In this document: piece after piece, positions 25,309 through 38,481 of the stretch
How the letters are laid out: each line of letters opens with the position of its first letter
Position numbering within the stretch: position 1 is the stretch's first letter
Assembly: GCA_023105745.1 (NCBI GenBank)
Contig: JALGQZ010000013.1
Location: 24,686,605-24,750,604, forward strand
Source: Austropuccinia psidii
Lineage: Eukaryota > Basidiomycota > Pucciniomycetes > Pucciniales > Sphaerophragmiaceae
Direction of reading: 5' to 3'
DNA: 64,000 nt
Notes under the pieces: generated by a model
What the model saw: only the letters and a program-made list of their open reading frames with translations
What the model was told of the DNA's origin: nothing
Database searches by the model: none
Position numbers and translations under genes: made by a program

Positions 25309-26436
25309 GTATCCCTTAATGTACCTCATGGAAACTAGCTATTACTATGCCATTTGCTTTTCTATCTGGAAATGAGGTACAAACCTCAAAAATTGATTCA
25401 AAAGCCAATTAATAATCAATATTTCTGAAGCCTTCAGGACCAATGAAAAAAAGGACAATACACACTAAAAAAGAAAGATTTCTGACTTCATAATTCAAAT
25501 GAAAAGCTTTACTTACAGTCCATTTTTGCAGATTCCATGTGAAACACTGAAACTTAAAAAATTCACAGAAAATCCAACATTTGATAAAATTTCTAATACA
25601 ATTGATGAATTTGAGAAAAATATTTTATTTTGAATTGAAAGAAGATTTACAGTTTTTAATCCTTTATTTTTTGACCATAAATGGGTTGGTAGTAAGACAA
25701 AATGACTCAATCAAGTAATCATCAAAATCTTACATTACTACAAGTGATGTAATCATTGAACAGATTAAGGCAAAAGTTTTCTCACTGACTGTTTTTTTAG
25801 CTTGTACCAGAGAATGCCTGTGTGAGCTGTTGTAGAATGAAAAGAGATATACTTTTGCTGATTTTTTTCTAATATCACGATCCAATTTATTCATCTTTAT
25901 CATTAATACCAACAAGTAAATATCAGTTTGAGCCTTTCTTAAGTATTTATATTTTTCCAAATCAATAAGAAAAATTGAAATCAAACAGCAATACTATTTC
26001 CAATAGTACTCCACTATTAATTTTTTATTACTGTCATAAAATTAACTATTTATCTCTTAAATCCACAAATATTGCATCAAATCACTCTACTGGTTCTTTT
26101 AATGGTATTATTAAAGTATAAGTGAGCTTGATTTTTCAATTCTTAAAGCTCTATCAAGTTTTCAGTTTATTCAAAATTTATTATAATTACTCTTGAAAAA
26201 GGTACTACTTATTGATTGAATACCTTTGCATCATTTAAATAAGAAGTTTTATTATTGATACCTCTTGTAATTTCTTCTAGTAGACAATTACTGATTATTT
26301 TTATAATAACTGGTAGTGTTTAGCAAGTAAAAGAACTAATTAACAAATGGATAAACTAGATATCATATTTCATAAGAAAAGTAATACTATTGCCAATTAA
26401 TAGTAATATTATAAAGAGTTCCATGGACAGATATGA
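25309..26436. other. AT-rich sequence, perhaps a decayed LTR
   Basis: No gene is seen. The stretch ends at GATATGACATAAGGGGGCTTGG (26427-26448), which resembles the LTR end plus primer-binding site of the long-LTR Gypsy family, so part of it is probably the 5' LTR of the decayed gag copy that follows. Confidence 0.4.
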
Positions 26437-26930
26437 CATAAGGGGGCTTGGAACTGACTTTACCTAGCACTTTGGACTTTAATCATATTCTAGACTTCAT
26501 TTCTATGTTCAAAAAACTAAAAAACTATACAAATCTTAGATTTAGGGGCCTGGAAATGTTTTTTCAACCCTCAATTAATATAATTTTAAGCTTTACAATT
26601 TAGTACTTCAATTTTTTTTCTTTCTTTCTGCTTTTGTCATTTTTAAGTAAAACTATTTTTATTTTTGAAATTTTCTTCTGAATCTCTTTTATTGAGGAAT
26701 TTGAATTAATTTTATAACATTTTCCACATGGCTTTTTCAAATACAAAAGATTATAAAATTATTCTTTGAGTTACCATTAACTAATTTTTGATTCAAAATC
26801 TCACAATTTAATTTCTTTCTTTAAAAATAAATATTCTTTTTAATATATGAAAAATTAAACCTTATTACAAATTCTAAGAATATTATGAAGTATAAAAAAT
26901 AATTTTTGCTTTACAATTTTTATCTTTGAG

Positions 26931-27910
26931 TGTCTTTAAAAAAGTATATTTCAGGTGGTAATAAGCTCAGTAAGAGAGAAAATACCAGTCCAGAATCTGA
27001 AGGAAGTAGTGAAGTGAAAATCTCCAAGAGGCACTTTATTCAAAGCAGAGTTATCAAAAAAATCACAAAAAGGTGTGTGTTTTTTGTCTTTATTCTTAAT
27101 ATTCTCTTTAATTGACATGGAAATGGTGCCTACCAGAAATTGAAGCAACTATTAATTCCACCCAGATGGACCTGGACAAGGGCCAAACCTGGAAGACCCA
27201 ACCCAAGAAAGCCACATTTGGAATATTCCAGAATTTCCCCCATTCCCCAAGGTCTGTACCAACAAGCTTAGACATAAAATATAAGCTGGAACTGATTCAA
27301 GGTAATGTCTCAATGGTTGAACCACTTCCAAGTGGCAGATATAGAAATATATCAGTCCCAGTAGAGAAACTGGTACAGATAACCCAAGGAGGAAGAGTGG
27401 TAAATATTCCCAAGCCTCTTTGAGGGGGATATGAGCTCCTACTTACATATAAAGACTTTTGTGGGCCAGCAGAAGACCATAGAGCTCTTAGGAGCATGGA
27501 TACCATCGTATTTCAAAGAAAAGGTCAAAAAGATTAAGGATTGGTTTAATAATCAAAGTCTTTTATCAGTAGAACAAAAGAGCTGTAGATGGCCGTAGCT
27601 TTGGAAAAAGCTGGATCTGTAGCATCAAACAGCTCCAAACCAACTCCAGAACTCCCCAAAGACAAACAAAAGAAGAAATCAGAACAAGAGGAAAGGTTCC
27701 AGAGGAAGAAAAAAGAACAGGAAAGGAAAGGCCAATTGGAACAGACCTTATCTACAGGGATACAGGATTCCCAAGTCAGAACCTTTAGCCATGAACAGTG
27801 TGTTCAATATGACCAAGAATCTTATGGAGCTCACAGAAAAATAGCAGGAAAGGAAGAAAAGGACCTTTCCATGCAAATGATTGATGAAATAAAAGAATTT
27901 CTTTCTTGAA
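26931..27910 (+). pseudogene. Decayed leader/Gag N-terminal region, third Gypsy copy
   Basis: The same layout as in the two young elements is visible. A leader exon follows TTTGAG at 26930 (reads SLKKYISGGNKLSKREN), with a GT donor at about 27073, and an acceptor ...GCCTACCAG at about 27132. The frame after it reads EIEATINSTQMDLDK, matching [16 protein letters not shown] of the spliced leader frame at 47811. At 27589-27909 one frame reads VASNSSKP...KQKKK, homologous to the leader protein, and continues into a segment homologous to Gag (LSMQMIDEIKEFL). So an indel has merged the two frames that overlap in the intact copy. Stops at 27421 and in 27505-27590 show decay. Confidence 0.6.
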
Positions 27911-28020
27911 TTGATTCAAAATTTGACAAATTTGAAAGATAATTAAATAAATTAACATCAAATATCCATGGCCTGAAAAAAAAAGAGAGAAACCTCTCTT
28001 AATTGTGAGAAATAACTAAT

Positions 28021-29460
28021 GTGAGGATTGATTCAATATCCAATTCATGTGATAGGTTTGAGAGAATAGTTGAATTAATAAATTTAGAAATGGATGAAAC
28101 ATCCATTAATTATATCAATGAACAACTCTCAAGTTTGAAAACTCATATTTTGGATATAGTCCATAATACAAATGTTTTTTCCACACACTTCAAGAAAGTT
28201 AATTCTGAAAGAAAGAAATTAAAGGAGGAAATAATTTCAAAATTAAATCAAATTTTTAAGAATGATGAACCAAATTCAAAAATTCCAAGATATCCCACAC
28301 CTTTAATTGAAGATAAATTACCAAAGGACAGTGTGAACCCATTTTCAAGAGATACCCCTGGAGAAATTCCATTTTCTATGAAGGATATTTCCAGACTTAA
28401 ATAATGGAAAACATTCTGTGGAGAAGGATACTATAGCCACATCGAACTAATAAGAACAGTGGATATGTCCCACAAAGACTCTAAAATATCAAATGAATTA
28501 ATAGTAGCAAGGCTCCATTCTTTGTTTACCAGGACTGCTAGGAAATAGTATTACAAAATGATGCATTATCATGAAAGGAATACTTGGCTTTGATGGAAAT
28601 ATGGGATAATCACTTAGTGGGCCAACAATTCCTGAGGATTTTAAAAGGAAAATTTTTTTTCAGGTGCCATTTTCAATTCAGAGAAAGACAAAACATTCAC
28701 TTGGTTCCTTAAACAGAACAATAGACTTCCTCCTTCAAACCCAGATATGTTTGACTCAATGATTAATATAAAGATAATAAGGAAAATTGGATGTGAAATA
28801 CAACGTTCTATCAAATGCAGATGTGTAAAACCCTGTTCAACAGAGGGATATATTAATGAAATAGAAGATATCCTTACTAGGTAAAGAATTGGTAAAACAT
28901 GGACTAGCAAACCTATTGAGTCCAAGATTATTCCAAAGACTTCTATAGAAGATAGAAAACCTGAAAGACCTGTCTTAAAGTGTCATAAATGTGGGAGCAC
29001 CTCATATTTGGCCAAAAATTGTACCAAGAAGGAAAAAATCAAAGAATTTCAAGTCATTGAAAAAGATCAGTATACTTAAGAGAAAGAAGAATCTCACCAA
29101 GATTCTGAAATCTCTGATAACAAAAACGTAGAGGACTGTCACATTGAAAATATTACAGCACTATTTAAAGTTACTGAGGTCCATACTCACTTACCACAAT
29201 ATAGTTAGGACTGCTATAGCCTTATCAATATCCAATACTTCAAAATTTCTAAATATAAACATTCTAGAGGAAAATGTGTCACTTCTGGAGAATCTTTTAT
29301 TAAATCAATATTGATGAATGATGTAAAAGCCAAAGTTAATATAGACATTGGAAATGTTGCACATGTGTAGGGAAAGATTACCTTAACAACATATTTCCTC
29401 AGCCAAAAACCATATATCACCAATAGAAGGTGTACATTTCAGTAGTTTCAGTAATAATGT
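28021..29460 (+). pseudogene. Decayed Gag capsid, zinc knuckle and protease start, third Gypsy copy
   Basis: 28021-28404 is open and contains a coiled-coil-like Gag segment. After it come stops interspersed with clear homology to Gag of the intact element: [43 protein letters not shown]. The zinc knuckle at 28981-29022 reads CHKCGSTSYLAKNC, with tyrosine replacing the zinc-binding histidine. The protease aspartate region is still traceable as NIDIGNVAHV (29337-29368). Homology fades after about 29460, so Pol is missing or unrecognisable. Confidence 0.75.
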
Positions 29461-31589
29461 AGAGTTTTTCTATGAAACTCTTGATAAAATCAATAAAATT
29501 CAAGAGCACTATGACTTTCCTCAGTAGAAAATATGATAAAGCTAATTATTATAACCACAAATTGATATAATTATCAAAAATAATTATGATAAGAAAACAT
29601 AAGAATTATAATTATAAAATAATTTTTCAATAATTATGATAAATTATAATTATTCTTTTATTTTTAAAGTCACTGAAAAATTATAATAAGAATAAATGTA
29701 AAGCTCCTAATGAAAAAATTACACATGGAAAATAATAATATTTAACCACCTATAAGCTATAAGATTATTATTTATAAAAGAATATATCACAAAAAATTTT
29801 CAGAGATAATTCTTGAAGAGAAATTCTATATAGAAAAATAGTAATAGACACAAAAGATATAGAAATTCAGAGAAAAACTTCCTTATAATATTTATTTACT
29901 ACAATAAGTCAAATGCAACAGTTACAGTATTAAATAATGTTTATAGTTTAAAGACAGGCCAAAAGAAAATTTTCAAAAGAAATTCACAATTATTATGATA
30001 AAAATAATATTTAAAGATTTTGGGAGGAATTTGTGGATTCAAAAGATACTTAAAAAATTACTCTTATAAGATAAAATCAATTATTTGGTGATTACAACAA
30101 TATAATCTGAACAATATGATTTAAGTTATTTTTTTGGAATTAATAAAGCATGAAATGACTTGAGAATTAATTCAAGAAAAAAATTCTGTATTTTGATAAA
30201 ACTTTAGCTGTTCAAATCTCTAATTTTATTGATTTAATGGTTATGGTGGACAAAAAAGTGATGAAAAGGCTTCTTTTACTCTTTCAGAACCGCTATCCTA
30301 ATAAATAATGGATATAGAGAGAATATTTATATTAAAAATGAAAAACCACACTTAAAAATAAGGCTCTTCATGTAAGGTAGCTCATTTTTCATCCCAATGT
30401 AAAGTTAAAAGTGTTATTCTTAACTCCAAGGAACTTTAATCCTCAATTAAGCTTATTATTCTAAGCTTTGGTATTAAATTAATTTATTTATATCAAAGTT
30501 CATCAAATGAACAACTTAAAATAAAATTTCAAGCAATAAATCTTTTAAATAAGATATTTGAATAAATCTTAATTTTATTGAAGAATAGTTAAAAGAGGTA
30601 TCTTTAAGGCTAAATACCAAAGAATTCTAGCTATGAAAGATGCTTAAATTTTATTTTATACACAGACAAAATTTAATTTCAATATATGTGAAATCCTCAA
30701 GTAAATCCATTGAGAATTGGATTTTCAGAGAACTTTTGAAGTTATTGCTATTTTTCCACATAAAAATAGTAATACACAATAAAACTTAACTTTCAATAAG
30801 GTATCAATTATTTTAGATTCAATTGTATGCTTATTCAAGCTTATTAAGACTTAAATAACCATTGACAGTTCTCAAAGCCTTGACTACAGGCAGGAATATA
30901 GGGATTTACCCTTTGGAAGCTTGTAATTCCTGTCCCAAAGATGGATAAACCAGTTTAAACTTCAATTTTCAATTAAAATACAATCTTAAGCCTTAAATAA
31001 TGCTGAAAATCCTTCAATACAGGAGGAAACCCTTATCTTGGGTATTGAAGATTCCAAAAGCTGGGTACCCTAGCTCTTTTTACCTTTTCCCATTTTCCCC
31101 CTTTTTATGTAAATTTTTCCCTTTTATGCATTTGAAAAAATTTAAATTGAGCTCATTCAGAATTTACAGCATGTATGCAAATCTTTAGCCAATTAAGTAG
31201 ATATGCAAAACACCTCAAATTTGACTGAATTTTTTTGAGTTTGCATAAACCTCATTCAGCGTTAAGATTAAGCTCAAAGTTAACAATTGGAAATTTTAGT
31301 AGAAATTGTGCAATTGTGTAATTGTACTGTGAGATTTTTAAAACTTCAAATAACATTAGAAATAGCCATTTTTGGGTATAAAACCCTATGGGTCTACCCT
31401 AGGTTACTTTTTCTGTAGAATCCAAAAATTCCAACATATTCATAGCTTTTTTTATCAAAGATGAGGTTATACCTTCTTTTGTTATTCTTTTCTTGAAATA
31501 TATTCAATGAATCTGTTTATTACTAATCATATTTATAGAAATTTATCTCTGGCCTTATGGGTATGTCATACATACCTCACAGGATCACA
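29461..31589. other. AT-rich sequence ending in a minus-oriented LTR terminus
   Basis: No gene is seen. The right end, GGATCACA at 31582-31589, followed by TTCCCCACCACCAAAAAAT (a polypurine tract on the minus strand), matches the 3' LTR junction of the young minus-strand element at 56011. A minus-oriented LTR therefore ends at 31589. Its other end may lie near 29697 (TGTAAAGC), which would give 1.9 kb, but this is a guess. Confidence 0.4.
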
Positions 31590-32235
31590 TTCCCCACCAC
31601 CAAAAAATAAAATTACTAATATTTTGCATTGAATAGTATAACTCCAATTTAATTGGGGGGTATAATCCACTTTCAAACCTCCCTATTGACTTTCTCAAAG
31701 TATTTAAAACACAAAATTCAAATTTTCATTGAGGAACTTGTCTTCTATCATATCTTAATCTTCTTGGAGATTTTTGGTAATCAGGTATCTTATCTTGTGA
31801 AACCAATCATCTTCAGTATTTGGGTTTCTGTACCTTACTAGGTATTATCTTACATTCCCCCCAAGTCTTCTGTCTTTGAAGACTTTTAACCCACTTTTCT
31901 CTCAAATTTGAACAAGTGGAGGTACCACTAAGGGTGCTTCATTTCTCAAAGTAAATAATTCCTTATCCCCTGAAGTCTAATGCTTTAGTAGACTAACAGG
32001 GAAGGTTCAATGTTCATTTTCCAATTTTAACGTTAGTTATACTTGTACTGCATTTTTCCCATGAAGGGCTTTAATGATAATGGTTCCTGCAAAGCAATCT
32101 TTCAATTGATTTGGGCCTTTGATATTATTAAAGCTCAAGGTTGAAACTAATATCAAGTCCACTTATTTCAAGTAAGGGATATTATGACTCTTGTCCCTTT
32201 TTGCTTAGCATATTTGAAATCATCAGTAATGATTT
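31590..32235 (-). pseudogene. Decayed 3' end of Pol (integrase C-terminus and chromodomain), minus strand
   Basis: Read against 56041-56530 the order of landmarks is the same: 'CTGTACCTTACTAGGTATT' (chromodomain), 'GAAGGGCTTTAATGATAATGGTTCCTGCAAAG' (the KDSFAGP region, here 32073-32104), 'TTTGATATTATTAAAG' (FNNI). No open frame of length remains. It stops matching after about 32235, so only the 3' end of this minus-strand Gypsy copy is left. Confidence 0.6.
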
Positions 32236-34400
32236 CATTTGCAATTATTATTCCATTTTTTAATTCTAAATCAAAAAATAACATAGGGTAAAACCAGAAT
32301 TTGTTATTTGTCTGCTATTGGAAAATTGAAGAATCTAACATAAAACTTAAACAGCTTTATGAAATTTTGTCAAAATGTTAAAATTGTTAATTTTTAATAT
32401 AATTCAAAATTACATAAGATTTATGTAAACTCACAAAACTCATGTTGAAATAAGGTGTTGTGTTTATTTACTTAATTGAATAAGTATTTCTGATACAGGA
32501 TGCAAATTCTGTGCTGACTCAATTAAAATTGATTTGAAGCCAGGTTATTATTTTAAATAAAGAAATTGGCAAAATAAATACAAAAGGTGAGACAAAGGGA
32601 AAAATGCCAAAAGATTCTGGGTTGCCCAATGTTTCTGATATGCAACATTCTAATTAAATTTCTTCTTGTATTGACAGATTTTCAACCTTATACAGCCCTT
32701 AAGATAAGACGTTTCTTGAACTTCAAAGGTTCAAAAGGCTTATCCTCCATTTGGATAGGAATTACAAGCTGCCAAGGGTTAAATACCTTCATTTAGGCTT
32801 GTTATAAAGGTTTTAAAAATTGTCAAAGATTAATAAATTTTGAATAAGCTCTAATAATAGCAAAATTGAAGCTAAAGACATCAGAAACTTATTAAAAATT
32901 AAGTTTTGGTGTATATTACTATTTTTGCATGGAAAAAAGAAATGTAAAAAATTTCTAAAAAGTTAATTTCTCAATGAATTACTTTAGGTTTTTACACAGC
33001 TTATAGCTTAATATAATCCACTTATGCATCAGAAATTAATATTATTATAAAAAAAGGGTTTGGTACTTATCCCTGGAAATACCACATTTGTTTATTATCA
33101 AAGAAAATTAATATTTCTTCAAAAATTGATTGAAAATCTTATTTGAAGGATTTTTTCTTGAAGTTGAGTTTGGAGGGAATTGGTGATATGAAATATGAAA
33201 GAAGACCATTTTTATATTAAAACTTCAAAATAGTAATCAAAAATGAGGTTTAAAGTTATTTGGAGTTAATAATAAAACCTGTAACCTACATTGTAATTGA
33301 AAATTGGGAGTTTTTAAGTTAAACGTCAATTTTGTATGATAAACTTTTCATCTTTGATGAGTACATGCCCTCTGAAGGAATATTTGATCATAGAGAAGGT
33401 GTCTTAAGGCATAAAAATAGCCATTTAATCACTGTTTTTTTCCTATCAATCTTGCAAACATAATACCTTATTAAATAAACTCTTATATTACTATAAATAA
33501 TTCTTCAGTATTTTATTCTTTGGAATTTTTAGAAATGAGAAATTGAAATCTTAGAGTCTTATTATATTTGTATAATATTTCATAATTGTTTTATTTGGTA
33601 AAATATTGTTATAAGATAATTTGTAAAAATACACAAATCCTCCAAAAAATCTTTTAGCTCTTAATTTTGGCATGCATTTGACTTATTTTTAATATTTGAT
33701 ACTTGTTTCTGATCTTTTTTTTGTGCTTTTATCAATTAATAGTTTATAAGTGGGTCTCTTCCCAAAACTCTTGTATTTTTAACTCACAATTGTTTATATA
33801 TAAAATTATTGTCATTATTCTTATTACATAGTTGTGTATAATTATTGATTTATGAGTAATATTTTATATTATTTATAGCTTGTTTCATTCATAAAAACAA
33901 AATATAGATTTCTCTAGTAGAGCTTTTATATTATTGTTATTATTATTATCAGTTACTTATCATAATAATACAATCATTACATTATTTTTATATATAATTA
34001 TTAAAGTTTTGATAATATTAATCCTTTTCTATAATTCATTTATTAATATTAGAGTTATTAATATTTTTAAGATTTAGATTTATATTTGTGGTCATGATAT
34101 TAAATTATATCATTTTTTCATTTGAGGCCAGTCATAGTACTCTTAATAATAAGTATTATCATTAAGAGCTTAATAGAAAAACCTTATGGTGGTAAAGAAC
34201 TTTGTTGTAGCCATTCAAATCCAAAGATCCCCAAATCTAAAAAAAGGATTTTTTCATAACAAAACAACAAAGAAAATCTTGATAGAAGATTAGGAAAAGA
34301 AATATATTGCTTTACTGTCAATTCCAGAATAGTCTTTTATAAGCAATAGCCTTCCCTTAAGCTTAAATTTTTTGATTTTTCATTGAAAAACGCCTTTAGA
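32236..34400. other. AT-rich sequence without recognisable content
   Basis: No open frame with protein-family similarity and no clear repeat boundary was found. It may be the rest of a decayed element, but I cannot show it. Confidence 0.4.
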
Positions 34401-35218
34401 AAAGGATGATCCATCTCCTAACAAAGATAATCCTCCTACACTACTAGACGCGGAATCTCCAAGGAACGTCTGAGCAACCTTGAATACAGGACCATTCATA
34501 AAAAACCTATCAGTATGTCTCCCCTATTTAAAACCAACCGCACTCGTCCAGATCTCACTGGACTGATCTTGCTCTTGATTTTCTATCTTGCTTCATCTCT
34601 TATCTTTGACTATCTTCTTTTTCTCTTTTTATTATACTTTTTCTTTATGTTTTCAATCATCCCCCTTTCTTCCGATCGGGTACTGTAATTGTACTCTTTA
34701 TTACAACTTCCTCCAGAAAAGTTGCCACTAACCCCCTTTCTTCTGATCAGTTAAATTGTCGTTTTTCTCATAAATCTATTATCTATTGTCTATAATACTT
34801 TGTCTGGTTATCCACCTGTAGGTACTACCTGTTTTCTTATTTCTCTAATCAAATCCATGTTGTTAATGCATACCTTTAGTTTTGATTTCTCACAGATATC
34901 TTTAGATAAGATAAAAGTGTTTACAGCTTATCTTTCTTTTAGTTAAAATATCTTGCAATTTTCAAAATCTAGCTAGAAAGCTGGCTGAATACTAATAGCA
35001 AGTGGGAAGCCAGGTTGGTGGTGGTTTGGACCTGCAACCCCTGCTAGTGGGGATAGATTTCTTTCATGGTGATAAAAAACTCATATAGATAGTAATAAGA
35101 GATACACACCTAAAAGGAAAACAGATAGCTATACACAAGGTACCAGTTGGATGGCTATGATGAAAGTGGTTAGCTAGTATAAGAGTACACTGTCAATAAC
35201 TGCTTATTATGAGGTAGT
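34400..35218. other. CpG-retaining patch with a direct repeat, unknown origin
   Basis: 34440-34700 contains several CpG sites in an otherwise CpG-poor area. A TATTTAAAACC box lies near 34527, followed by pyrimidine-rich sequence. CCCCCTTTCTTCYGATC occurs twice (about 34662 and 34732). This resembles the promoter part of an LTR of another family, but I find no LTR ends. The rest up to 35218 shows no gene. Confidence 0.3.
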
Positions 35219-37066
35219 GTAAGTGTGAGCCTTGGAGGTAATTTCATATACCCAAAAGACCACAAATATAAAAAATAACATATTAATATAAATAAAATAA
35301 ATTTATTTATATTATTAAAATAAAAATCAAAATATAAATATAAAATTATATTAAAAATAAAAAATTAATTACAATTTAAAAATAAAAATACATTAAATTT
35401 TATAAGTATAAAATTACATTTATACTTGAAAAAATTAGGTAAAAATGAAATTTTAACAAAACTGTGAAAAAATAAATAAATTTGGAAAAAAGTTAAATAA
35501 AAATTATTATAACTTTTTTTCCTATAAATAAATACATAAAAATTATTTCACCATTGGATTCCTCATAAAAAATCAGGTGGGGTCACCTCTGAGTGAAATT
35601 CTTGTAACTCAACTCTAAATAAGCTTAAATTAAGTTTTTAGTATTTTCAATACAAAAGTTGAAAATCCTCAAAACCTTAATTTAATTCACACCACATGTG
35701 GTGTTAACCATCAATTTTTGTGTTAAAATTGAGGTGTTGTGTTTAGTTTAGAAGTTATGAGGAATTGAAGTATTTTCAATTGAATTCAATTGAAATGTCA
35801 AAATGTGCGCGTGTATTACATAAGTGAACTTTGATTTACATATGAGGTGTCAATTATTACTGTATTGTACTGTACAATTGAATTGAATTACATATGTAAA
35901 TTATAAGTATAATACATGATGAGGAATTAAAGGAAAAATAAATTGGAAAGATTAAATTTGGGGGGGGAAAGGAACTCCAGCTCTAAGGGGGAGCTAGACC
36001 CCCAAAATCCTTGCTGACAGGCGTGGGATGTCAAAATTCACGCAAAAGTTCATCACTTTTGGCCTGGAATTGAGTTACAGGGTCTGTGGACTCAATTGAT
36101 GATGAGGTTTTGATACCAACTGGGGTAGTTTTAGCTGTTGCCAAGAGGGTAAAACTACCCTTAAGATAAAACCATCATAGTAAAAACAGTTTTAACTGGT
36201 TTCTACGTCTCTGAAACACATTCTGACGTGTTTTGAGGGCTCTAGGCCTGGTATTGCTATAGTAATGGCTGATTTAAGGGTCTAAAATGGCAAAAAATGG
36301 CTAAAAATGGCTTAAACCAGCCCTTTTTGGTCTAAACCAGGGTTCAATGATGCCATAATTGGCTTTTCTGTTGTCAGACTGTTTTTCACGACTGACAAGA
36401 GTAAATTTTACTTTTGGAGTAAGAGAATTGATGGCTATAAAAGAATGTCTTCTTTGCCCCACTTTTCTCTTCATGTTAGAATCTTTTCCTTTTATTAATT
36501 AGTTTAAACACTGTTAAACCAATCAATCAAAGATTCCAACCACCACTTTTAAATCATTTTAATCCTTTTAACCACGTGAAAAAATCATTATAATCATTGT
36601 TTGTAACTCTTATAATCATTTTTACCCCTGAACCACCCCAAAAGTGAATTAAAGCATCTTTCATCACTGTTAACTTTGTCACTTTGTTTCCAAATTCACT
36701 CTGGTCACTTTTGGGCGTGTTTTCTCTTTAATATTCTTTTTAAAGACTTTGTTCTTGAATTAATTGCTTGCAGTTCTTTGCTCAATTAACTCCAATTGAA
36801 ATTGCTCTTGAAGAAATTTCTTTTGTAGCCTTAAAATATCTCTTGTAGAGTATTTTTTGGATAAATTTTTATTGTTGGTAAAACAATAAATTTTTATAAT
36901 ATTATTGTTTTATACTAATAAAGTTATAAAAAATAAATTTGGCGTGTTTTCTCTTAAAAATAATATTTCATACTATTTTTAATTGAATTTTACCTTATAC
37001 AAATTTTGAGGACAGGAAAAGTACTTGATTTTTAATCAAAGTTTCATATCCACACCTTACAGTAAG
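35219..37066 (+). mobile_element. Solo LTR of the long-LTR Gypsy family with 5-bp target duplication
   Basis: The LTR is 35224-37061 (1838 bp), from TGTGAGCC to CCTTACA, and is the reverse complement of 54166-56011 with few changes. It is flanked by GTAAG at 35219-35223 and GTAAG at 37062-37066, a perfect target-site duplication. No coding region adjoins it, so the internal part was lost by LTR-LTR recombination. A TATA box (TATAAAAG) lies at 36436-36443. Confidence 0.92.
36436..36443 (+). promoter_or_regulatory. LTR TATA box
   Basis: TATAAAAG is conserved at the same place in all three long LTR copies of this family (minus-strand equivalents at 54783-54790 and 63049-63056), about two thirds of the way into the LTR, where the U3/R boundary would be expected just downstream. 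Confidence 0.55.
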
Positions 37067-37407
37067 TACTAGTATACCTGTCATGTAATAAGTAATTTAT
37101 ATTAGTATTATTTTAACAGTGCCAAATGTAAACACTTCTTCTATAGCCAATACAAAAAATAGTTGTTATTAATAGTTTAGAACAACCATGTTTCAATAAT
37201 AAGCAGACCACATTGGCTCTATAAAGACAACCATAAAGCAATAAGGAGAAAGGGTTTTGAAATTATCAGCACTGTATGGTGATGCCAAAGAATTATTGAA
37301 GAAAATGAGACACACCAAATGTGTAATGTTTCTTATATACTATTTGTGAATTCTTAATTTTGAGGTTTAATATAATCCCAGTTAAGAAATACTTTTGTTA
37401 ATTTGTC
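37067..37407. other. Short AT-rich gap between solo LTR and LINE
   Basis: No gene is seen. If the LINE is removed, this sequence joins the CpG-retaining region beginning at 41427, so it may once have flanked or belonged to a host gene. Confidence 0.35.
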
Positions 37408-37581
37408 GTATGTGAGTGAACAGGGCTCCTAACTTCTACCACAACCTCACCACCATTTTCCCAAAAACAATAAAATGCAAACTCACCAAAAATCAAAATA
37501 ATCAAAAATACTACAATTACTCATAAATACTGCCACCACAACAATTTTGATAAAAACCTCCCCTTCTCAATTTATCATAAA

Positions 37582-38481
37582 TTGAACATTTCTAACTCAA
37601 TCCCAAAGCTCACCCTTCTCTATTTATACAATCCACCCACAACCTTCTCAGGAATCAAAATCTTGAACCAGTGGCTACAGACAGAGGAAACTCGACAGAC
37701 ACCAATGCTCATAATGATGGACTCTAATCTCCACCACCCACTCTGGAACCCATGCAAGTATAATCACACCCACACCCAAGAGAAAGACCTCATAAAAGCC
37801 TGCAGGAAGAAAGCCTTTCACTTAATCTCCCCAAAACACACCCCAACATTCCTAGGATCAGTTGGAAGACCCACAACAATAGACCTCACCTGGGCAAAGC
37901 ACAAAACTCAGAGCCTCCAACCCACAACACAGGTGCAACTAAACAACCACTCATCTGAACACAACCCAACAATTACAAGAATCACCCCACCGAACTCAGA
38001 AACATGCACCCCAGAAAAGCACCTATCAATACAACTGAACAATTTATACAACACACAATTTCTCCAATCCTTACAACAATACCTCCCACAAGACACGACC
38101 ACAAAAGATTCCATAGAAACCACCACTCAAGACCTATTGACAACAATAAAATTAGCCTACAATGACAAAGGAAGGTGGGTCACAACCAACCCTGCAAGAT
38201 CTAAAGCTTGGTGGAACAAGGAACAACTAAAAGACCTAGTCAAACTCAGAAACCAAGTGAGAAGAAAGATGCTAAAACACCAAACTGAAAAGTCCAAGGA
38301 GGAATATTACCACTATCAAAAATTCTTCAAACGAAAGTTCTGGGAGCTCAAAAGTAGCCACTGGAGGAAATTATTAGCTGAAAAGGGATGTGATCATGCA
38401 TATCAAGCTTGCAAGTTCACAAAAGATAAACAGGAAGAGGAAATCACCTCCCTAAGAAATCAAGAGGGAAACCTAATATAA
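37582..38481 (+). pseudogene. LINE endonuclease (C-terminal half) and start of RT region
   Basis: The open frame contains the endonuclease core signatures MDSNLHHPLWNP, GRPTTIDLTWA and SSEHNPTITR. Active enzymes usually have GDFN and SDH at these places, so MDSN and SEHN are altered. The frame ends at a TAA at 38479-38481, and the RT continues in the same frame after it, so this is a nonsense mutation, not a gene end. The start is not native. Confidence 0.8.
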
